From assembly GCA_019022495.1 (NCBI GenBank), contig JAFEKR010000042.1, forward strand, positions 186,001 through 250,000: a DNA stretch of 64,000 nucleotides, read 5' to 3'. Source of the DNA: Epichloe hybrida (lineage: Eukaryota > Ascomycota > Sordariomycetes > Hypocreales > Clavicipitaceae). Below, piece after piece: positions 11,565 through 25,224 of this stretch; position 1 is the stretch's first letter; each line of letters starts with the position of its first letter. A program made the translations under genes and the position numbers. The notes under the pieces are model-generated. The model worked only from the letters and a program-made list of their open reading frames with translations. It ran no database searches and had not been told where the DNA came from.

Positions 11565-12483
11565 TGTGTCGGTGCGACTCAGCCTCCCTCGCGTGATGTC
11601 AGACAAATAAAGTTGCTCAAAGTCGGGCCATACGCCTAAAAAGCCCAAATTGATTTGTTGAATCGGAAACCGTCTCTTGTTGAAGCGGTTTGCTCGAGTG
11701 TCGCGCGAATGTTTTGTTCTCTCCAGGCTTAGCTGCAATGAAGAGCTTCCAAACGCGTTGCCGTTCTGCGCAGGTCTATGGATTATTTTTGGAGCTCGAA
11801 AGAAGGGTTAATGCGGGCCGGTATTTAACCGAGTCGTTCCTGGTCCGCCGGCTGAGCCTTGGGCTATTATCTTCTGAAGAACATGTTGCAATGTACGGAT
11901 CCGTATACAGCCACATTGCAGAATTCATCAGAGGTCAATTTCATCGGCGTGGTCGCAGGACGTCAGCCAACATTTGGACAGGCACTCTCTGCGGGTTGCT
12001 GCAGGAAGCAATGCACACACCCCCCTAAGTCAGTCAATTGGCGTCGGGCTATGCTCGGCGGTCGGAATCTCAGGCCCCAAGCCACTATCTACGGCTTGTT
12101 GTTGACAACGGCACACACACCACACAACCGACACCTCGACAGTGATGTCTGTCTCACTTGGGGCATAACGACCAGCGCTCCGTCAGGCGGGCTCTGGGCG
12201 GGGTAGCTTGTACACGGCGGCGCTGTTCGGCGTGTCGGCATTACATACCTTGTTATCATGACGGACTCGACTCACTCGAGCGGCTCCATCCAACGAGACC
12301 AGACCTTTATATTAAAGCTATTCCGCAGCTGTTCTGTACCACCTGTACATACCACCTGGACCACCACCTGGACCACCACCTGGACCACCACCTGGACCAC
12401 ACATTGACATTGTTCGTCGCACTTCTTTCCATCCATCTGCCATCACAAACTATTATTGCCGCTCCACGCGTACCATTCTCATC
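11565..12483. other. Divergent promoter region NUP84 / formaldehyde dehydrogenase with 12-bp tandem repeat
   Basis: A 919-bp region between two divergent starts. Near 12352-12402 a 12-mer (CACCTGGACCAC) is repeated about four times, some 85-130 bp upstream of the dehydrogenase ATG. No gene is seen. It is the only obvious shared regulatory region for the two genes. Confidence 0.5.
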
Positions 12484-14059
<1,576 letters not shown>

Positions 14060-14786
14060 ATTCCAGCAGTTTTGTCGATTTACACAGCAACAAAGGGTTC
14101 CGGGGTTGGTGAAGCTGTGGCTCAACTAAAAGCAGTGCCGACGAAATTGAATGTTGATCAGAAGCCATGGTCAAGACCCCAAAAGTGGTCGGAGGGTCGC
14201 CTGTTAAATGTGCGAGTGCAAGAATAAGGAATGGAACCTTGATGGCCTGCAGGGTTGCAGAGTTGCAGGCCTACCAGGGTACGTCACAATACGGACGTAT
14301 TGCAACACAGTGTGCCTTTAAATTGTCCGGGTGGTGTACATATGTAGTCTCATGTGAAACGCCAGAACACACGACACACACGACACACTACCCTGTAGGG
14401 GTATGTGGAAACCACACGATCATACTCCATCTCCATCACTCATGAGCCGACTGGGCAAATCATCTCTCGGAGTAAATAAGTTGAGAGTCCGCGCTATAAA
14501 TACCGCAAGGTCTTTTGGGCACTGGCCGATACAAAGCTGTCTTTGGCACGTTTCTGTTGTTCTGTCCACACGGACGAGAGCTAGAGACGGCGGGTGGGGC
14601 TCAAGTTGCCGACATGGACAGCCAACCACATCCCGTCAATTACGTCAAAGAGCCCTCGACAAGAAATCGGCTTCGCCAGCGCGCGCGCGCCTCTATTCCC
14701 TCGCCCAGCGTCTCAGCGACGGCGGCATCTAATCCACTCAATCGCAAAGGTTCTCGGCTGCAAGTCCGCAAGCTCACACCAACAAG
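14060..14786. other. Intergenic region upstream of endonuclease III
   Basis: A 727-bp stretch between two plus-strand genes. It includes a short CACGACACACACGACACAC repeat near 14371-14390 and an alternating CG run near 14679-14692. No gene is supported. Confidence 0.4.
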
Positions 14787-16135
14787 ATGATGCGATCCCC
14801 AAGACAGTCCAAAGGCACAGCCAAACTACTCGAGCACCACGCCACCACGACCACCACGCCGCGACGGACCACACGCTCCCTCTCACGTTTCGCATACACA
14901 GACACAGCATCACCATGGCCAACGTCGAAACACGGCCCCCAGACACCCGACATAGAGGACTCCATCAGTCCGCCAGCCAATGCCAAGAAGCGTCGTCGAA
15001 CATCAACCGCACGGCCAGCAGTCAAGACGGAGCTCGTCGAGGATTCAATCCGATCCATATGCTCGCCTCCAAAAGCAGCAGCAGCACCACCACCAGCCCG
15101 CCGCGCCGCCCGCAAACCAGCAACCAGGAAAACGGACCCTACCACGGGCGAGACGAGGACCTCACCCCCCTCGGACTGGGAGGACACGTACAACACCGTG
15201 AAGAAGATGCGCGCACCGGGGGGACCCGCCCACGGCGCCGCAGTAGACACAATGGGCTGCGAGAGACTCGCCGACCGGACCGCCTCAGCCAGAGACCAGC
15301 GATTCCACACGCTCATCTCGCTCATGCTCTCGAGCCAGACAAAGGACACGGTGAACGCCGTGGCCATGCAGAGACTTAAGACGGAGCTGCCGGCCCATGA
15401 ACCCGGTGCACCCGTCGGCTTGAATCTGGACAATGTCCTGGCCGTCGACGCCAGCGTCCTGAACGGGCTGATCTGGGCCGTGGGATTCCACAACAACAAG
15501 ACAAAGTTCGTTTTTTTTTTTTTTTTGACAAGAGCCGCATCTCACGCGCTGCAGAAATTTCTTTATTTTTCTTTTATACCGGGGCAGACAAAGTGAGGCC
15601 AAAGCTGACCAAATCTAGGTACATCAAACAAGCGGCCGTTATACTACGAGACCAATGGAACGGCGACATCCCCGACTCCATCGACGGCCTCACGTCCCTT
15701 CCCGGAGTTGGCCCCAAGATGGCATACCTCTGCCTCTCCGCGGCGTGGAACCGCACCGAGGGCATAGGCGTGGACGTCCACGTCCACCGCATCACCAACC
15801 TCTGGGGATGGAACAAGACCAAGACACCCGAGGAGACCCGCCTCGCTCTGCAATCATGGCTGCCGAGAGATAAATGGCGCGAAATCAACTGGCTGCTCGT
15901 GGGGTTTGGCCAAACCGTCTGCCTCCCCGTAGGCAGACGCTGCGGCGACTGCGACCTGGGGCTACAAGGTCTATGCAAGGCTGCCGAGCGGAAGAAAGTG
16001 ATGGAGGGGCGACGAGTAAAACAAGAGGAGACGATAAAGGATGAAGGTACTGGACGCGTCGTCAAGAAAGAGGTGCTCGTGGAAGGAGTAGTATCGGTTA
16101 AAGAAGAGGCTGTCGACGAATTGCCGCGGGAGTGA
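14787..16135 (+). CDS. NTH1: Endonuclease III (bifunctional DNA glycosylase/AP lyase)
   Basis: Exons 14787..15505 and 15619..16135 give 411 residues. The 113-nt intron ends GCTGACCAAATCTAG. The catalytic helix-hairpin-helix reads LPGVGPKMA with the lyase Lys273, followed by VDVHVHRI with Asp292. The 4Fe-4S ligands are Cys341-x6-Cys348-x2-Cys351-x7-Cys359. The last spacing is two residues longer than in E. coli Nth (x5), which I believe is usual in fungi. It removes oxidised pyrimidines in base-excision repair. The N-terminus is Arg/Thr/Ser-rich ([10 protein letters not shown]… [11 protein letters not shown]), followed by a basic KKRRR cluster (about residues 67-71), suggesting both mitochondrial and nuclear targeting. 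The C-terminal 60 residues are a charged tail with repeated VKQEE/VKEE-like segments. Confidence 0.94.
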
Positions 16136-17070
16136 GCGTGAGCAACGTAGTACTCTGGCAATCGGGAAACACAAATCGCCGGCTCGTCATGTAATAACAT
16201 GCCGCTGAGACAAGCTGACTCGCTGCTAGGGACGACGTCCAGATAAAAAAGCTGTTGGTGTGGCGGGGGGTCGGTCCAATCCGCAGACACCCTGCATATA
16301 TGCACTCTGCAAATACGGAGTAGATGGGTGGTCAACCACTTGGACGCGGACACGGCGGCGATGCATGCATGCCCTACGAGAACGGGGCTGCACACTTTGC
16401 GCGGCCAATTTTTGTGGTCAGTCCTACTTGTTGATACCCAAGACACTAATCCGTAGATTGTGATGCATACTTCTGGGCTTTCACCGTGGGAGTTCGGCAC
16501 CAAAGTCGGGCAATTGATGGACAAGGTTGACAACGGCTTGAACGTTGGGAATGTAAAAATACGTCGATAGATGGCACAAAGGCATCACTCGCTGGTGCAC
16601 TTCCAAGAGTTAATATTCCCAATGAGCTTGGAAATATGGGTGATTCGTTTCGAGTTTGTATTCAAAGTAATGGAAACGACTCCCATAGATCAAATCATGG
16701 AATGTACGGGGTAATGTAATGGCAGATGGCACCCGTTACGCCGTGCGACTGGTCACGCTTCTCTCCTGCCCGAAAAATCCCCACGAATAGAATACATATA
16801 TCGGCGACTCTTGACGCCTCGAAACCGCCGAAAAGACACGGCGCCAGGTAAGAATCGCTCGTCGATTAGAAGGAAGAAGAGAGAATTGACAGCGGATCAA
16901 ATCAAATCAAAGTCGTAATATCATGTTCCATCGAATGGAAAGTGGGAAACACCAAGAAGAAGAGGTTATTTGCGGCAATGCATTGGTGCGTACTCCGTAG
17001 ATTGCATTGAAACCGAGTTGCTCGCAGCGGTCGAACTCGGAAACGTTGGTGCAGCGTGGTGTTACCCCAT
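16136..17070. other. Convergent intergenic region
   Basis: Lies between NTH1 (+) and the AN1 zinc-finger gene (-). A long antisense frame crosses the NTH1 3' end but lacks protein character. Nothing else is recognised. Confidence 0.4.
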
Positions 17071-17370
17071 CTAGACGCCACGGATGACCTGCGTTCGCTC
17101 CGCTTCCAGCTGCGCAGCGTTGCGCTCGTGCGACTGCTTCTTGCACTGAAAAAAAAAAGAAAAACATGTTAGCAAGCTAGTATGACATGATCAATCAGTT
17201 TTCGATAGAGTGTTTGTTTGACTCACGTCTTCGAGTCCACTGCACTTGTGGTCCTCCAACAGCCGGTGCTTGCCGCAGAAGTGGCCGTTGCAGAAGCCGC
17301 AGTCACCAACAATACGTTGGGCAGGCTCTCGACACTCCTTGGCACCGCATCGGATCTTCTTGGGAGCCAT
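17071..17370 (-). CDS. Small AN1-type zinc-finger protein
   Basis: Exons complement(17071..17145, 17227..17370), 72 residues. Exon 1 is MAPKKIRCGAKECREPAQ… ending SGLED. The intron (17146-17226) runs GTGAGT to TTTTTTTTTTCAG. Exon 2 starts CKKQSHERNAAQLEAERTQ and ends VIRGV. The cysteine/histidine pattern (C-x4-C … C-x2-C … C-x2-H … H-x-C) fits an AN1 finger. Proteins of this size and layout are widespread in ascomycetes. Related AN1 proteins bind the ubiquitin-proteasome system in stress responses, so a similar role is an inference. An upstream in-frame methionine at 17586 is not favoured because the added segment is low-complexity. Confidence 0.88.
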
Positions 17371-19901
17371 CTTGACTCGAGGCTTGATCTGAGATGTGAA
17401 CGGGAAAACGAGGAGGCGTGATCGGCGTGGCTGGGTGTGCAACTGCAGATTGGTCTCGAGGGACAGCGTGCTTGCTTCTTGTGATGGTGGAATTGGTGAG
17501 AAATTCTCGGGCGAGAGTGAAGAGCAAGTATGTGGCGGTGTGGAATTCTTCTTCGACGAGGACCACCGGAAAAAAACGAAAGCCAAGAGATGGACGGGCT
17601 AGGCTGATGGGCAACCGCGTAAGCAGACAAGCGGTCCTTTATAGGACCAAGCGGGAGAAGGCGCTAGACGGGGCGTTGAATCAAGCACAACAGCCGCGGG
17701 ACATGGGACTTGGGACTGGAGGCGCACGCCCCCCCCCCCCACCATTCCCCCCCGGCCTTGGATATGTGGGCTCCACCAGTGGTGTCCTTGGTGGAGATGC
17801 CGGGTCGGCTGGTTCGCCTCCCGTCTAACGCGTGTCTGGCTGTCGGAGGATGGAATGGTCGTGTACGGAGAGTACGGAGTAGAAGTGCTCGACTGGGCCT
17901 GTCGGCTGCCACCCTCACCTTGCCGTTACGAGGTCGAGGTGCGTAATACCGTATGTAAGGAAGAAAGAAGAAAAAATAAAAAGCCTGACCAGGTGGCCTA
18001 CCTAGGTACCTAAAGCAGGTAGCAGCAAGCGAACCAAAGAAAAGAGCGAGGCGATGCATCCCCAGACGTCAGTCAACACGAAAGGGGAACGAACAGCTCA
18101 TGTCGCCCGACAAGATTTAAAAACTCACTGCGTGCAATCTGGAATACCTCATCAATCCAATTCCAACTCGAACCGGCGGCGGCGGCGGCGACGCACCAAG
18201 AGCAAGGGTCTCCGGGACGGCGTCGACCCTCTCCTCCCGAAAGCGGTTAGCGAAGTCGGTCGTGTGCCGTTGACGTCGTAGCGCCGAGGCTATAACTAGC
18301 CCGGCTGGCCATCGCCAAGTCGTCTCTGGAAGCTTGCTGGAGTGCTGGAGTCGTTGGGGCATGCATGATGCATGGGCAAGCTCAACTTGGTCCCGGCCAA
18401 GCGATTCGTCAAAAATGCCTGGTCCTGTGTCCGAAGGTCCGTTCGGCTGGTCCGTCCCAGCTATCACCACCGGCTAATGGCGCCAAACAAATTCGCACCG
18501 TCTCCAGCTGCAAGCCGACTTTGAACTTTTGGGAGTGACGACATTACCGCCAAGCGCTATCATGAAGAATTTCCCCCTACCAAAACCGGCGAATAGCCAA
18601 AAAATTGACGACCTGATGTCCATGTAGTGGCCCTCGACCTGATAACTCAACGGACGGCTTGCGCTTCCGCCCACCAGTTTTTTTCAAGGTAAACGGCCTT
18701 TTAGTTGGTGGCGCCGCAGCCGCCAGAAGTCATTGCCGTGTTACCCCGGGCCAACGGTCTGCGAGCCCGTCATTTGCACGCCGGAAAACTCATACATGTA
18801 CATACATGTGTACTATCTCTGTTCATATGTACTGTCCGTGTGAGAAGACTCAGAAGAGGGTGCAATTCGGCGTGGCGGATGTAACGGGTCGTCTCCAATA
18901 TTGGCAGCAGATTGCCCAAATATCATCAGAACCAATCTGAAGGGACAGGATAGCCTGATCATCACTTCTACATGTAATACATACGTGGCAGGGAGAGGGG
19001 GCAGAGGGGGTGCAGACGGGGGGTGTCGGTCGTGCGTCTCGGAATCAACTGCTCATCAATGGCGGCTTTGATCCCTTCACTTGCCGTTTTGGTCGAGTCG
19101 TGGCTTTTGCATGCTTAATAAGAACTTGCATGCAGCGGAATGGAAGCACAAGAGCCGATCCCCGCCAACAGGTAGCGGAAGCCGCTATCATGTTTGGACG
19201 GAATTGGGCGGCGGTCCGATGGCGCAAATAACGTCGCCGCGCCGGCTTCTCAGGGACATGGAGCATGCTGTAATATGCGCCCCCCCCCCAGCTCTGCAGG
19301 GCCTTGACTCAGGCCTGTTGTCCCTTGTGCCAGACTTCCACGCTGAACGAATGTGCCTCGGCATGGCGCGATTTGGCGCGATTCATGCTATACATACAGA
19401 TGCTATGAGAGAATTACACACATACATACAGCAACAGGCGTGGGGCGGCGGCAATGGTGGTGAACCCGAAGGCGAAAAGTCGAGTCACATCACATCACAG
19501 ATTCAAACCTCTCTTCTCTGCCCGTGTTGATTGATGATGCACAGTGCACACTCCGCAGCCGCTGTGCAACATGCTCCGACCTGGCCAATGACCACAGTTT
19601 TATTAATCGAATCGACTTCTGCTTTATCGCTTCAGTTGATCCTCTCCGCCTAATAATACCTAATACCACAGACAGCCTGCCGGAAGTAGTCACTGGCATG
19701 TGCACACACACAGACTTTGACTTGTTGCATGTCATTCAGTATCCGGCCAAGCCTGCATGCCATGCTGCATCTATCATCTATCGATCATTCAATCCCATGT
19801 ACGGTTAAACTAAAATTGCTTGAGGGGTGGGTGAATTTAGTCGAAATTTCTGCAACATGGTTCATAAATTCAAGCAAAAGAAAAAAGAAACGTCAAATCT
19901 G
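17371..19901. other. Gene-poor region
   Basis: About 2.5 kb upstream of the AN1 gene. It contains a 12-base C run near 17731, a short CGG repeat near 18175, and TACCTAGGTACCTA-like sequence near 17999-18012. I see no protein with family character on either strand. A small gene with many introns cannot be excluded. Confidence 0.35.
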
Positions 19902-19987
19902 TGCCACAGCGAGGACTCGAACCTCGGTTTCCAGTGTTTCGCAGATGACTCCACAAACTGGTGTCCTTACCCCTAGACGACTGTGGC
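19902..19987 (-). tRNA. tRNA-His(GTG) with 14-nt intron
   Basis: On the minus strand the acceptor stem GCCACAG pairs with CTGTGGC, followed by discriminator A. The T arm is CGAGG-TTCGAGT-CCTCG. The anticodon stem CCAGT/ACTGG encloses a 21-nt loop that reduces to a 7-nt loop with anticodon GTG (19952-19954) when a 14-nt intron (19937-19950) is removed after position 37, the standard site. Confidence 0.93.
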
Positions 19988-20339
19988 CATTGTTGAAGAG
20001 GCGGCTCTTAATAACCACTGAGAATGTAACCCGTAAATGAACGCGAATACTAGGGTGTAGTGACTCTTTTCCGCGAGATATGATTGGAGGATTTCTCTCA
20101 ATTTTGTCTCAGAACCTCGGACGTCATCATTAACCTTGCGTGTCTCTCCAGTTTTCCTTTTCCAAGACGGCAATCACACGCACGGCTTGACAAGACGCCC
20201 CCTGGAATAAGGTTGAAAAGCGGCGCAATAACCGCCCGAGCAACCTCGGTTCACCCACAACTGCTGTGCGGAACGACCTCCGCTGCGTGATACTCTTTCA
20301 ATCAATCATACGATTCAACGACCTGCTGTGTCTGTGTAC

Positions 20340-20640
20340 GGATCGCCGCGCGACTGGCACCGAACTTGTCGGACATCCGCTGAATAGCTGGCGTGACTTG
20401 CAGGGCTTTGCGAATCTCAAGAGTGCAGGGCTGATTCCGATTCTCCTACAATGATGATTCTGTTCATCACTGGACCGGTGGTGCGCGATATGTAATGGTG
20501 GCCACGGGCTACGATACATCGCACCGGGGGGGCACACTCTCCTCTTCCAATCTCTCAGACCAAGTCCCTCTGGGGCCATGGAGCATCAGCGGTTCCAAGT
20601 GCTTCTCCAGCGCAACCGACTCGGAAATGTCCGTCCCGCT
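20340..20640 (+). pseudogene. Relic of an AidB-like acyl-CoA dehydrogenase
   Basis: Two short stretches in different frames resemble one family. SWRDLQGFANL (about 20386-20418) resembles the WR(K/D)LQD segment, and PLGPWSISGSKCFSSATDS (about 20566-20625) closely resembles the mid-domain motif of fungal AidB-type acyl-CoA dehydrogenases. The expected sequence between them (the MTERxGGSDV region) is missing or unrecognisable, stops lie between the two pieces, and nothing convincing follows. This looks like a decayed fragment. Confidence rests on the second motif. Confidence 0.55.
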
Positions 20641-21692
20641 GGCATTCCTCGCCCTGATGCGCAAGCAGGATGCATCCCGACGCCACGACCCTCACCGACG
20701 AACCCATCGACAATGGGCGAAATCTAGGATGGAAAGGATCTCATTGAGGACACATTCGGGAAAGAGAATTCACAGGCGGATCTCATGGGCGAGGCGAGGG
20801 AGGTGGCATGGGGCTTTGGGAGGCATGATTGCCTGTCTGTTGCGGCATGCCGATGCCGGCAGTGACGGGAGCATCGTGGTCAAGGAGATTCCGGTGAGAC
20901 CCCCGGAAGAGAAGCGCGAGGCTGAACGCCGCAAGAGGGGGAGTACAGAGGAGTTGTCCAGGGATCTGGGCATCGTGTACATATGGTTGTCGACTCCGAG
21001 GGGGGGGGGGGAAGCCGTAGGGGGCTGAATCGTGATGGGACATGAAATTGCGCGCGCGGCTGTACTGCACGCTCGCACGACGCACGACTCTTTTGATGGT
21101 CCTCAATTCCTGCGAACCGAGAACGACTGCCCAGCTTTGCGTGCGATGTGACTTGGAGAGTCCAAGCCAAATGAGACAAGTCGCGTGTGGGACGTGAGAA
21201 TGAGAATGGCCTTGGTTTTTCCCTACAATGAATCATGTTCACTTCTCCGCGACCAAATGTCGGTCATTGTCGAGCATGCTCAGCGCACAAGCCGAAGGAA
21301 CGACGTTCTACGAAACGTTGTCTTGCAACACACTTGTGGAAAAAAAAAGACCACGACCCATGTCCAGAATCCGTAAGGACAATGGTTCTCACCTTCGGAA
21401 AGGTACCATGGAGCTCTTTCGTCGACAGTGCCTCTGCCGCAGTGCCAGTGGACACGACACTACGTCTTGACGCGCATCAACAGACAAGGGACACGGCCAA
21501 GCTGACGAAACTTGCCAAGTAGAGCCTCACGCTCCAAGTAACCGTTGCCGGAAAACCAACGCTGAACAACCCCCACACTGGGCCAGATACATTCACATCT
21601 CGAAAAGACGCCAAAAACTGGAGAATCGAATGGTAGCTCCCTATCTGGGCCAGCCACGCTCCATCGTCACATCCATCTGACTAAAAGGTATA
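20641..21692. other. Intergenic region, no gene seen
   Basis: About 1 kb between the dehydrogenase relic and the secreted-protein gene. A plus-strand frame runs on to 21028 but loses family character after about 20640. There is a short G run near 20999-21010. Confidence 0.35.
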
Positions 21693-22163
21693 TCAGCCTC
21701 TGAAGCTCCCACAGCTCCCCTTCAAGTCGGCAACCTTCAATTTCAGCCCCCGACAGCCCCCCTTATCACTCGTATACACCCTATCTCCACAGACGTGGAA
21801 ATCCGTCTTTCCATTCACCGTGACAAGAACCCCCTCCCCAGCAGCCTGCATGCCCCATACGTCACTACTAGGGGTCGGGTCCAGACACTGAATTGCCTGG
21901 TCGGGGTTGACAAAGCACGAGCTGTTGGAGGCATCCCAGAGGATGTTGCTGGAGTCCGAGAGATCAATGCAATACCATCCATCGGGATTGCCGCCGGAGA
22001 GGGTGATGAAACCGTTTTCCTTGGTCTGCTTGATTATTTGGTCGTTAGCTGCATCGTGGAGAGTGAAGCAGCATGTATTGGGGGGAGCGTGGCCCCGTTG
22101 GGTGAGCGAAAGTGCCACGGCTGCGGCGGAAGGGGGAAAAGTGAGGAGACGATTGAGCTTCAT
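21693..22163 (-). CDS. Small secreted cysteine-rich protein
   Basis: An intronless 156-codon frame. The N-terminus (MKLNRLLTFPPSAAAVALSL) is signal-peptide-like, with cleavage likely near residue 25. The mature part has eight cysteines in positions resembling a family of fungal cell-surface/secreted proteins (pattern CCFTLHD… DGWYCIDLSD… SSCF… IQCLDP… HVCGD… GGCRGL… GSCGSF), enough for four disulfides. No catalytic motif is seen and function is unknown. It is transcribed divergently from the adenosine-deaminase-like gene, with a 1.25-kb region between. Confidence 0.8.
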   Translation of the reverse strand: MKLNRLLTFPPSAAAVALSLTQRGHAPPNTCCFTLHDAANDQIIKQTKENGFITLSGGNPDGWYCIDLSDSSNILWDASNSSCFVNPDQAIQCLDPTPSSDVWGMQAAGEGVLVTVNGKTDFHVCGDRVYTSDKGGCRGLKLKVADLKGSCGSFRG

Positions 22164-23418
22164 GGCTGGAGTATTCTATATGTATTCAGGGTGGCATACG
22201 GGAGTCTAGGGGAGACCAAAGGAGGCGAGGGACACGCAGGCTTTTTGTACTCGGCAAGTGAAGAATCACACGGTATTACCATTAGCGGGTCGGAATGGTG
22301 CGGTTCAGGATTCAGGATTCAGGATTCAGATGAACCGATATCCATGCAGCCGCGAGCTTCTCGTCACCAACATGTCTTGACAATCATGCTTTGCTGTTGG
22401 TCCAAAGCGATTTCCCATCCAGGTGCGATGTGCATTCGGTTAAGCCCAAAGGGGCAATGAGCCACTCGTCCGTCATCACATTTCCACGAGGAGCCAACGA
22501 AAGAAGCGACCTGTTCCTGCAGGCCGAGCGAGTGTGCTGTAAGCGCCGAGCGGCATTGTCCCTGGCGTGATGTAGGCTGCATGTGACGACGTGGGGAGCA
22601 ATGTGAGGAGCATGAGTGGTTGGAAAGACGGTGGTCGGTGGCCAAATAATACCGGCAGTTTGGGAGCCATCGGGCCATTGAGGTGGGCTTGACCTCGTTC
22701 GCACCGTGACCGTGATACCCAGACACGATGGACCAACTGCGGAGAGAAGCACACAAGGGGACTCGTGGAGAGGCACCTCTGGAGTCTGGGCTGCCATGGG
22801 TTCAAAACTTCAGAACTTCAGATGCTGTGATTGCTTCGCTCAGCCTTGGCTGGGGTTGGACGTCGAGACGAGGTGACAATACGGCAAAAGCAAGGCGCGT
22901 CTCGAGTACTCAATTTGCTCTCAACGAGCACCCAGCCGAGACAAGGCCGGGCAAATAGCAAACTTGCCCACCTCATGATGCTATCGGTATTATGTAACAT
23001 GAAGAAATCTGTCTTGTCTGGTCAGTGGTCACTGGTGGACGATGAGGGGGATGTGGAGGCCAGCCCCACTTGTTACTTGTTTCGATAATCAGTCAGGCAC
23101 GACCCAGACCCTGTCGTCACTCGTCACCCCTCGTCACCCCTCGTCACCCCGCCGCTTCTGGCCGCCAACCACATGATGACGGATGCTCTCTTTCACACTC
23201 TACATAGTTGCACATATTGCACATAACAGACCTCGAGAGAAAACAAAGAAAAAGGACGCCCGCTCCATCAAACCGTCGACTCGTCGTTACATCGGCACTG
23301 ACCGACGTGAGGTATCCCTACCAATACCGTTCCTTCAGGTCCAGCCCTTCCCCCCATACTTTATGAGGTTGTGCCAACGCTTCCGACTGCCCAACCCCCC
23401 TCCCCCCTCTCTCCAATT
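22164..23418. other. Divergent intergenic region
   Basis: Upstream of both the secreted-protein gene (-) and the deaminase gene (+). Short direct repeats occur: GATTCAG three times near 22309-22328 and CTCGTCACCCC about three times near 23117-23150. No gene is seen. Confidence 0.4.
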
Positions 23419-25224
23419 ATGGCAATGCCCAACGATGTGTGGGAGGAAATCTCTCAGGATATTCCGTCGACCTCGGATCCCTTCATACAGCAGTACATGA
23501 CCGGTCGAGCGAATCTCATCAATCAGGAAAAGACTACTCGCTCCGACGCATCGTTTAGGAAATCCCTTTCGCCAATCGCCAGGCGGGCCTGCACCATTGT
23601 AGATCGCATTCGCAGACATGAAGCCGAAACCGTCTGGACGGCAGATGTCGAAGAGAATCTGGCCCAAAGCTCTCACCAGAGCATCTTTCCCGGCATGATG
23701 TTCATGATGGCCAAGAGCCGCATGGAGGGTACTCAGCTATGGAAAATTGTGCGACGGATGCCCAAAGGCAGTCTTTTGCACGCCCACATGGATGCCATGG
23801 TCGACTTTGATTTTCTGCTTGACGTCCTTCTTGATACTCCTGGAATGCACATGTCAAGTGACCAACCGCTGGACAACGCGGATGCTCTCGAGAATGCGGT
23901 CATGAGCTTCCGGTACAAAGCCAAGGAGAGGACGGATGGATCCATCTGGGAAGCTTCTTACAGCCCCGAGTCGTTTATTCTGCTGACCAAGGTGGCTGAT
24001 GACTTCCCCAATGGAGGGCGCAAGGGATTTCTTCAGTGGCTGAAGAGCCGTTGCACACTGTCCGAAGTTGACAGCCATGAACAGCACCATGGCGTCGACG
24101 CCATCTGGAAGAAGTTTATAAAATGCTTCATTGTAGTTGCTACCATCATTCACTACGAGCCTATATTCCGTGCTTTCCTGCAGAGACTCATGAGTCAGCT
24201 GAAATCCGACGGCGTTAACTGGGTTGAGCTGAGTTATGTAACCCTCTGCGCTGTTCAATGATACGATGCTAACTTTTGACCCAGATTCACATGGCCTTTG
24301 AACTATTGCCGGGACCGCAATGAAGAGCCCGAGCAAGACTACAGCCATATGTTCCAGGTAATTGAACAAGAGATGGCAAAATTCAAGGCCGCTCCGGAGG
24401 GCAAGGGCTTCTGGGGCCTGACCACTATTTGGACTACACTTCGCAGCGTGGAAACCAGGCCGATGATTGAAAACATGGACCACTGTATCACAACGAAGCT
24501 AGAATTCCCGCATCTTATCGCTGGATACGATTTGGTCGGACCCGAGGACTTTGGCAAACCACTGGCAGATGTGCTGCCGGAGCTCTTCTGGTTTCGTAAG
24601 CAATGCGCTCAGGAAGGAATCGATATTCCCTTCTTCTTCCACGCAGGAGAAACCCTCGGCGATGGAAATAGCACTGACAATAATCTGTTTGATGCAATCT
24701 TGCTCGGGACCAGACGCATCGGCCATGCCTACAGCTTGTACAAGCATCCATTGCTGATCGATATGGTCAAGGACAAGAAGATCCTCATTGAAAGCTGTCC
24801 CATCTCAAACGAGGTACTCCGTCTCTGCGGGTCCGTCACGGCTCACCCCCTGCCGGCTTTGCTCTCACGGGGCGTCGCGTGCTGTCTTTGCAACGATGAC
24901 CCTGCCATGCTGGGGCAGGACACTGCCGGCATGTCTCACGATTTCTGGCAAGCGCTTCAGGGGTGGGACAACCTCGGGCTGGCGGGCCTTGGTAGCCTGG
25001 CTGAGAACAGTGTTAGATGGTCCGCGTTCGAAGATCAAGATACGGCGCAATGGACCGACGAGATTCGTCAAGCCAGCCTAGGTAATGGCATCAAGGCCCA
25101 GAGATTGAAAGAATGGCAAGTCGAATGGGAAGAGTTTTGCCTCTGGATAGTGACGGAGTACGGTGACGAGTTCGATGCTCAAGGAGAACAACCAGCCAAA
25201 GGTCATGAAGCGGCAGAGTCATGA
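23419..25224 (+). CDS. Adenosine-deaminase-family enzyme (ADGF/CECR1-like), odd splice donor
   Basis: Modelled as 23419..24233 joined to 24285..25224, 584 residues. The start is MAMPNDVWEE, the first ATG in frame. Metal and substrate motifs are complete: HAHMD (His121 and His123), FHAGE, RRIGHAYSLYKHP, CPISNEVLRL and CNDDPAMLG. The last supplies the Asp pair used by adenosine deaminases. There is no signal peptide, unlike secreted ADGF proteins. The family deaminates adenosine or related purines; substrate is not proven here. The two halves are in different frames, separated by a short intron with a perfect branch point (TGCTAAC) and acceptor (CCCAG). The frame needs the first exon to end at CTGAG, where the next bases are TTATGT rather than GT. 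No canonical GT donor nearby keeps the frame. Confidence 0.82.

Noticed and set aside
11565..11738. 58-residue N-terminal extension of Nup84
   Set aside because: It lies in the divergent promoter region and has no family resemblance; MAHRFMVPDSS is the natural start.
15574..16533. 319-codon minus-strand frame across the NTH1 3' end
   Set aside because: It lies opposite clear endonuclease III sequence and shows no domain or motif.
20495..21028. 177-codon plus-strand frame as an intact gene
   Set aside because: Only its first part resembles a dehydrogenase; the rest is unrelated low-complexity sequence with no flanking exons, so it is treated as a relic.
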